A stretch of 64,000 bases of DNA from Parelaphostrongylus tenuis. Lineage: Eukaryota; Nematoda; Chromadorea; Rhabditida; Metastrongylidae. A program made the translations under genes and the position numbers. Under the pieces are notes generated by a model. The model made no database searches. It saw only the letters and a list, made by a program, of their open reading frames with translations, and had not been told where the DNA came from. The DNA lies in contig JAHQIW010006078.1 in assembly GCA_019055375.1 (NCBI GenBank), positions 62,001 through 126,000 of the forward strand, read 5' to 3'. Positions 57,773 to 64,000 of the stretch are shown here, piece after piece (the stretch's first letter is position 1; every line of letters starts with the position of its first letter).

Positions 57773-59401
57773 AATTCACTATGTATTTACTACTAATACT
57801 TGCCGCAAAGTTCAAATAAGGGCTAATCATTTTGAAACAGGGCGCATTTTGTTTCTCTTTGGTATATCGGTCTATGACGACTTTTCTAGACACCAGGACG
57901 AGTTCTAAAATCCCTTATTCCCAAGCTGTCGAATTATTATCAATATCTCAGCGGAGAAGGAGTAAATACCACTCGCTGGTTGTGAGAAGTACAAATCTAA
58001 CGCAACAAAAGTAAATCTTAGCCATTGCTGGTGTATGAGAAAAGGTAGTACGCTGTTGATTGATGTTGATTGCATAAGTTGTTGATTGTTCAATAATTTG
58101 AGTGGAAAATTCACAGCGTCAGTGAGAAGTTTCCAAAATTTAGGCGAAGAAAATGCACTCCCACCGAAGAAGTACTCTATGAGAGTTAAATACGGACTTT
58201 ACCAAGGCTACGACAACATACCAAAACACGCTTTAGAATACGTCACTTTCAAAAGTTTTACAATATCGTCGAAAGAGATGAGGAATAGAGTTAAAAATGC
58301 ATTGTTCTCCCAAAAAAGTAACTTTCGCGCTGAAAAGTAGAATTTTCATGATAATTTTTGAGATAACTGGGAGATCTTTTTGCGACAAATGCGCTTGGAT
58401 AACTCCGCGCAAATACGGGCTTTTTCGTAGCATCAAAGTTACCTTGGAATCACAGTTTTACTTCATATATGCTAACGAAACCTGTTGTTAAATTCAAACA
58501 AGGCTAGTTATATCAAAAACAAAACCTTGACCTTCTTTCGTCAGTACAAACTACTAAAAAAGTTTTTGAAGATAACACGCTTATCATCAAAATCGCATTT
58601 TTCATGTTATCGAACAACCGCAAAAACGTAGATAATATAGAAAGAAAAATGTTCACTAACACTTGAAAATGAGTTTCTTAATGCAAGATTGTTTTTTTCC
58701 CATGGAAACATAAGAAATTTTTTGACACGCGATCGTTCATTTTGGTATAAATAACTTTTTACAATCTTTCTCCGTGATATTCTGATTTTGTAAGTAAAGT
58801 GCTTCTAAGTCATAAACAACTTTTAAGAACCAGTAAACGCGTCACGTTGCTCAAACAATGGGATGACTATATTTCAGGTGCCAAATGAAATCTTCTTCTA
58901 TCCCCTACACCGGTATATGGATACCTTCTCATAGCCAATTTCAGCTTCAGAATAGTTGATACTTGAGCTATCGAAAGAGTACCAAAACTTCAGCGAAAGG
59001 CTTTCCTTAGATCGAAGTCGAGCCTGAAACAAGATGTTATATTCTCTCGTACAACACGATAAGAGGGCTTTCTGAAAAAGCAACTACATTATTCAAATCG
59101 TCGAGATCCGAGTTTCCGAGCAATCGCTAAGAGTTTAACAAAAATAATGTGTTTAGCGAGAAACACCCTCAAGCAACTGTGTACCAGCGCAGGTACACTC
59201 CGTCGCGAACGGGTCAATTAACTCATCATCTTCTGAGAGCGAAAAAATAGTTCCTGAGAGGCAAACTGTTTGAGCTCAGTGAGAACATTGCAAACTCTCC
59301 TTCGACAACAACCCTCCTTTCAATAGTGACGATGTCCTGTAAGAATACCAATCCGTGCAATAAGCATTCAGCTATCATGAGCGTTCAAACGTATAGAAGG
59401 T
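57773..59401 (+). repeat. Left long direct repeat of the Penelope-like element
   Basis: It matches the right copy in order along the whole length, from CTATGTATTTACTACTAATA to GCGTTCAAACGTATAGAA, with scattered changes and short indels. It includes a segment (about 58870-59160) resembling the dispersed DR1 repeat. Divergence between the two copies means the insertion is not recent. Confidence 0.85.
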
Positions 59402-60230
59402 TGTCCTATTTGTCCGGTCCGATACCTTCTCGTAAAAACACATAAACTTACATCTATTGGTGATCTAGTGTCAACCGATCCATCAACATTCAAGGTTAGA
59501 CCTATCATCAGTTGTATAGGCGGACCAACGGATAGAATAACGTGGTTTCTAAACCTCATTTTTACTCAGGTGCTCAAATTCATGCCAACCCATCTACCCA
59601 ATACTAAAATGTTCCGAGATCACCTACGTTGCGCGAAACCAAACAACTCGCACGTAATGGAGTCATTTGGTGTTAGTAAATGACTCTGCAATGCAAGCCA
59701 TTTTCGAACTTTTAACTGAAAATGAACAAAAAGTAAACATGTATGGCTTTACAATTCAACAACTAATGACCCTCCTAAAACAATGTCTTAGTTGTTCAAT
59801 CTTTCGGTGGTCGGGAAAATACTTCACACAACTCAGGGGGTTAGCCATGGGTCAACGCTTAGCACCTAGTCTTGCCATCGCTTTTATGTATAAGGTGGAA
59901 ACTTCAATTCTCGTTCACCGCCCATTGCTCTATTGCCGGTATATAGATGATTGTTTCATTGTCTGTTCCACACAAGAGGAAATGGACAAATGTTTTGAAG
60001 CTTGAACGGACAGTCAGAGCATATCAAATTTATGCGAGAAAGTCCAAACGGGGGCTGGCTTCCATTCTTAAACACCCAAGTAAAGCTTTTGGATAGTGGC
60101 TATAGTACAAAATGGTATCGAAAGCCAAGTAACAAAAACATTTTGGTCAATTACCTTTCCTCTCATCCTTCACACATGAAAAAAATCGCTAATCAAAAAC
60201 ATGTTTCGAACGGCTAAAAGTGTGTGCACA
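59402..60230 (+). pseudogene. Reverse transcriptase of the Penelope-like element, broken
   Basis: Early RT text reads DPSTFKVRPIISCIGGPTD, RITWFLNLIFTQVLKF and MFRDHLR. Then comes AMQAIFELL, the motif-B region LRGLAMGQRLAPSLAIAF, and the catalytic motif C YIDDCFI near 59942, followed by LPFLNTQVKL and WYRKPSNKN. Around 59660 the text jumps from ESFGV to NDSAMQA: motif A, with its catalytic Asp and the LYT stretch, is missing and the frame shifts. Further shifts occur near 60003 and 60217. It cannot make active enzyme. Confidence 0.85.
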
Positions 60231-60364
60231 GGAGAGGAGGAAAGGAACGAATCATTAGACTTGGCACGAAAGATCGCCATTTCCAACGGCTACAAAACAT
60301 TTGCCACTAGGGAATATTCAAAAAGTGGAATTAGGTCACAAAAGAACAATACTCCGCACCTGAA

Positions 60365-60844
60365 TTGAGTCCCCTTCAAATTACCATTTATATCAAACGA
60401 ATTAGTAGCGCGGTTAAAAGGTGCCTAAAAAGATGCGGTCTTGAAAATTCCGTGGTAGTTATCGAAACCCCACCTCTCACCCTACGCCATCAGCTGATCC
60501 GCAGTAGACTCTATGATCGATTGTGCAACACCAACAACTGTATAATGTGCCTCAACGGAAAAGAGGGAGATTGTATGAGATCGGGCACAATTTATTTGCT
60601 AACATGTAAAACATGCGGGGAAGAATATATGGGCGAAACGGGTAGACCACTTTTCATCCGCATAAAAGAACATCTAGGCAGTAAATCTAAAATAGATAAA
60701 ATCAAACCTTTAGGTTTACATAGGGCACAAAAACACAACAACAAGATTTTTGATGTGACTGTCACAATCCTGGTGCAGGAATCAAAGACATCCACGCGCA
60801 AAACTCTTGAGGCATTTTGGATAAACGCCAAAACCCCGAAATGA
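60365..60844 (+). CDS. GIY-YIG endonuclease domain of the Penelope-like element
   Basis: An open frame of about 159 codons. Residues near 60-72 form a Cys cluster (CNTNNCIMC, then C), followed by the GIY-YIG core: GTIYLLTC (about 74-81), EEYMGETGR with the catalytic Arg (about 85-93), and RKTLEAFWI with the catalytic Glu near 149. This domain nicks target DNA in Penelope-like elements. It was originally the C-terminal part of one polyprotein with the RT; frameshifts now separate them. The apparent start is not a true start codon of the family. Confidence 0.85.
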   Translation: MSPLQITIYIKRISSAVKRCLKRCGLENSVVVIETPPLTLRHQLIRSRLYDRLCNTNNCIMCLNGKEGDCMRSGTIYLLTCKTCGEEYMGETGRPLFIRIKEHLGSKSKIDKIKPLGLHRAQKHNNKIFDVTVTILVQESKTSTRKTLEAFWINAKTPK

Positions 60845-60976
60845 ACGGAAGGAAGAATGTGTCACCATCACACGAGATCTCGCGCCCTTTCTTCGTTTTA
60901 TCTTCTAACCTGACTTAGGCAGCATATAAATAAGACCACCCGAATCATTCAAATAGACTAACACTACATACGCCCA

Positions 60977-61011
60977 GGCTCTGAAGAAGGCGGGTCGCCG
61001 AAACGTTAGCC
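60977..61011 (+). ncRNA. Hammerhead-like core after the Penelope ORF
   Basis: Helix I GGCU (60977-60980) with AGCC (61008-61011); core CUGAAGA (60981-60987); an extra A; helix II GGCG/CGCC with a three-base loop; GAAA at 61000-61003; then CGUU, which gives no loop for helix III in a single molecule but could pair in a dimer. Hammerheads are known in Penelope-like elements. The extra A and loopless helix III make activity doubtful. Confidence 0.5.
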
Positions 61012-61118
61012 GAATTTCTACGACTACTTTACCAACCTCGCGCCAGCTAATCAAGATAAGTTTTCTCGATTTTCATATATCATTTGATTATGCCGAGGTT
61101 TATAGAAAGTTGAACTTT

Positions 61119-62771
61119 TGAATTGTTTCACTATATATTTGCCAACAATACTTGCTGCAAAGTTCAAATAAGAGCTAATCACTTTGAAACAGGGCTCATT
61201 TTTTTTCTCTTTGGTATATCGGTCTATGACGACTTTTCTAGACACCAGGATGAGTGCTGAAATCCCTAATTCCCAAGCTGTCGAATTATTATCAATATCT
61301 CGGTGGAAAAGAAGTACATAATACTTGCTGGTTGTGAGAAGTACAAATTAAAGCAACAAAAGTAAATCTTAGTCATTGCTGATGTATGAGAAAAGGTAGT
61401 ACGTTGTTCACTGATATTGACTGCATAAGTTGCTCATTGTTCAATAATTTGAGTGGAAAATTCACAGCGTCAGTGAGAAGTTTTCAAAATTCACGCGAAG
61501 AAAATGCTCTCCCACCGAAGAAGTACTCGATGAGAGTCAAACACGGACTTTACCAAGGCTGCAACAACATATTGAAGCTCCCTCTAGAATAGGTCACTTT
61601 CAGAAGTCCTACAACATCGTCGAAAGAGATGAGAAATAGAGTAAAGAATGAGTTGTTCTTCCAAAGACGTAGCTTTCGTGCTAAAAAGTAGAATTTTCAT
61701 AATAATTTTGCGAGATAATTGGGAAATTGTTTTGGTACGAATGCGCTTGGATAACTCCGTGCAAATACGTGCTTTTTCGTAGCATCGAAGTTACGTTGGA
61801 ATCACAGTTTCACTTCATATATGCTAACAAAACCTGTTGATGAGTTCAATCAAGGCTAGTTTTATCAAAAGCAAAAAGTTGACCTTTTTTCGTCACTACA
61901 ATGTACTAAAGCAGTTTTTGCAAATAACACGCTTAGTATCAAAATTGCATTTTCATGTTGTCGAATAACCGCAGAAACGTAGATAATATAGGAAGAAAAT
62001 GTTCACTAACAATTGGAAATGAGTTTCTTTATGCAATAATATATTTTTTTCATGGAAACATGAGAAATCTTCTGACACGCGACCGTCCTTTTTGTTACAA
62101 ATAACTTTTTACAATCTTTCTTCGTGATATTCTATTTTTTGCAACAGTAGTGTGCTTCTAATTCATAAACAACTTTTAAGCATCGATAAACTCGTCACGC
62201 TGCTCAAACAATGAGGTAACTATATTTCAGGTGCCAAATGTAATCTTCTTTTCGTCCTTACACCGGTCTATGGATAACTTTTCACAGCCAATTTTAGCTT
62301 CAGAATGGTTGATACTTGCGGCATCATAAGACTACCAAAACTTCAGCGAAAAGCTTTAAACCGACCGAAGTAGAGTTAACAAACAAGTCGGGCGTGAAAG
62401 CGAATGTTATATTTTTTTCGTTCAAACGATAAAAAGGGATTTCTGGAAAAAGCAACTACATTATTGAAATCGCCGAGATCCGAACTTCCGAGCAATCCTT
62501 GAGAGTTTAGCAAAAAAAATTTTGTTCAACAGAAACACCTCTAAACAACTGTGTACCAGCACAGGTACACGCCGTCGCGAACGGGTCAAATAACTCATCA
62601 TCTTCTCTAGGCGAAAAGAAAGTTCTTGAGAGGCAAACTGTTTGAGCTCAGTGAAAGCATCGCAAACTCTTCTTCGGCAACAACCCTGCGTTCACTAGTG
62701 ACGATGTCCTGTAAGAATATCAATCCGTGCAATAAGCATTCAGCTTTCATTAGCGTTCAAACGTATAGAAA
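61119..62771 (+). repeat. Right long direct repeat of the Penelope-like element
   Basis: The counterpart of 57773-59401, starting TCACTATATATTTGCCAAC and ending GCGTTCAAACGTATAGAA. Confidence 0.85.
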
Positions 62772-64000
62772 ACCACCAACTGTAAGTGACTGTTCTTGGT
62801 CTACACATAATGTAGTCAACGAAGGAGTCTAGTACGATCATCATCAAGCTTCTACAACTCCAAACAGTTTTCACTGCTGAGCTTTGAAATTAACCCAGGT
62901 AATAGCCATTATTTATATTAGAGGAGAGGAATTTAAAAGCTTCCGATTTTCTATTTTAAATTGCTTTCTATAAAAAAGACTGCTGGAGAAAATGTATGGT
63001 CTACTGTTGGTCCTCAAATTTTTTCATTACAATGATTTACATGTTAGGAAGGATCAAATTAGAATTTAACGATTATGATCAGCAAGGTTTGATTTCCTTA
63101 CCAACTAATTCCCGCTTCGTAGCAGTTCACACGAGCATTTGATAAATTGTCGTGGTATAATGGCAAGCCAGTGAGAACAAACTTTCTGTTTTTTGAATTC
63201 CGACTACTTATGTTTTTTAGAAGCTACTCATAGAAGAATTTTTCAGTATTAATTCACCCATTTACAACATAATAGGAGTAGATTATGTTTATCTCTTGTG
63301 GACTAACAAACGGCCCACCAATTTTCGGCCCATTGCAGGTGTTATGTATCGAGGTGTCAAAAGCCGCTTAATTTTGAGTAGGTTCTAGAACGAATTTTAT
63401 GAAGATGGTCCTTTCCACTGGCCTAGAATATCTACAAATATAGCCAGCTCGATGTGTGACTTTTGAACGAACTCTGTGTTATTCTTTAGACTGTGTCAAT
63501 GTTCCAAGTTTTTTCAAAGGTGCATTTGTATTGCATTCGCATTTGTGAGTAAATGAATGATCTGACAGAACTGTATGTGAAAAAGACACTTCTTTTTCCT
63601 TGGAAAATTTGCTCTACAGTGCTCACCATCAAAAGGACTAGTTACTGCACTGAATGAGCATAAATAATATTTTGTACCTCAATGAAAGATTTTTCGCTGA
63701 CCAAAGCTTTTCCTTCGGGGTTTTACCAACCAATCGATAGAATCTTAAGATTTCCAGTGATCTATTCGGTTTTTATGATGGACCTGGTATTACGCTGTAG
63801 CAGCCGAAGAAGAGTTGGAATTCGCGAAAAATGTATTACTCCAACTATCGTCTCCTCACTTCAGTTAATTATGCAAGACGTGTTTTTGATCGTTTCTGAT
63901 GTTTAAATAATCAATTGACAGTTTAAACTGGAAGAATGTGAATTGTTGAATTCACTTTCACTTTTCTTCTTATTGTGCTGAAAGAGCAAAAACGATATTG
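62772..64000. other. No gene recognised; DR1 fragment at about 63690-63850
   Basis: AT-rich sequence to the window end. TTACGCTGTAGCAGCCGAAG near 63790 matches DR1. No coding exon supported. Confidence 0.45.

Larger units (their letters stand above)
57773..62771 (+). mobile_element. Penelope-like retroelement between long direct repeats
   Basis: Layout: direct repeat (57773-59401), coding part (59402-60844), short 3' part with a hammerhead-like core, then direct repeat (61119-62771). Penelope-like elements pair a reverse transcriptase with a GIY-YIG endonuclease and often carry long direct repeats (pseudo-LTRs) because they sit in partial tandem. Both enzyme domains are recognisable but the frame is broken. 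Flanking target duplications were not identified. Confidence 0.85.

Noticed and set aside
58531..58575. Hammerhead inside the left Penelope direct repeat (minus-strand CTGACGAAAG)
   Set aside because: There is no room for helix II, and the right repeat does not conserve the core.
59220..59260. Hammerhead-like TCTGAGAGCGAAA in the direct repeat
   Set aside because: The core does not match CUGANGA and the other repeat copy differs at the same place.

Overview
This is a nematode nuclear DNA window, most likely from a strongylid such as a hookworm. The genes have many short exons joined at TTTCAG-type acceptors and interrupted by repeat-filled introns. The three recognisable host genes match Caenorhabditis families, and the mobile elements (mariner with a SETMAR-type N-terminal helix-turn-helix, RTE LINEs, tRNA-derived SINEs, a Penelope-like element) suit a parasitic clade V worm. 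Nothing bacterial, organellar or viral was seen.

Host genes. (1) 1745-7803, plus strand: a ZIP7/KE4 zinc transporter (zipt-7), its 5' end not found. (2) 8272-20697, plus strand: the clamp-loader subunit RFC4 (rfc-4), complete in eight exons. It starts only about 230 bp after the zipt-7 polyadenylation signal, so the two may form a trans-spliced operon. (3) 21803-33236, minus strand: a DYRK1/minibrain kinase (mbk-1), convergent with rfc-4. Its kinase exons are clear but carry four single-base insertions that break the frame, while the two plus-strand genes have none.

Repeats fill most of the rest. A tRNA-derived SINE (SINE-1) has at least 16 copies, several with target-site duplications. Two further tRNA-headed groups, mariner MITEs with very long inverted repeats, 5'-truncated RTE LINEs, microsatellites and a homogenised 110-bp satellite array (40049-41684) are also present. 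From 57773 to 62771 lies a decayed Penelope-like element: reverse transcriptase plus GIY-YIG endonuclease between two direct repeats of about 1.6 kb.

The most interesting signal is a set of hammerhead ribozyme folds. An intact-looking hammerhead lies at 12945-13008, sense-oriented inside rfc-4 intron 5. It sits in one arm of a palindromic element whose other arm holds a decayed hammerhead on the opposite strand. The same paired layout recurs around 33.5 kb and 43.7 kb, and in a second family at 50.5-50.9 kb. Helix I changes in a compensatory way between copies, which argues for selection on the RNA fold. A further hammerhead-like core follows the Penelope-like ORF. These look like non-autonomous palindromic elements with one ribozyme per arm.

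From 33.7 kb to the right end I recognise no host gene.
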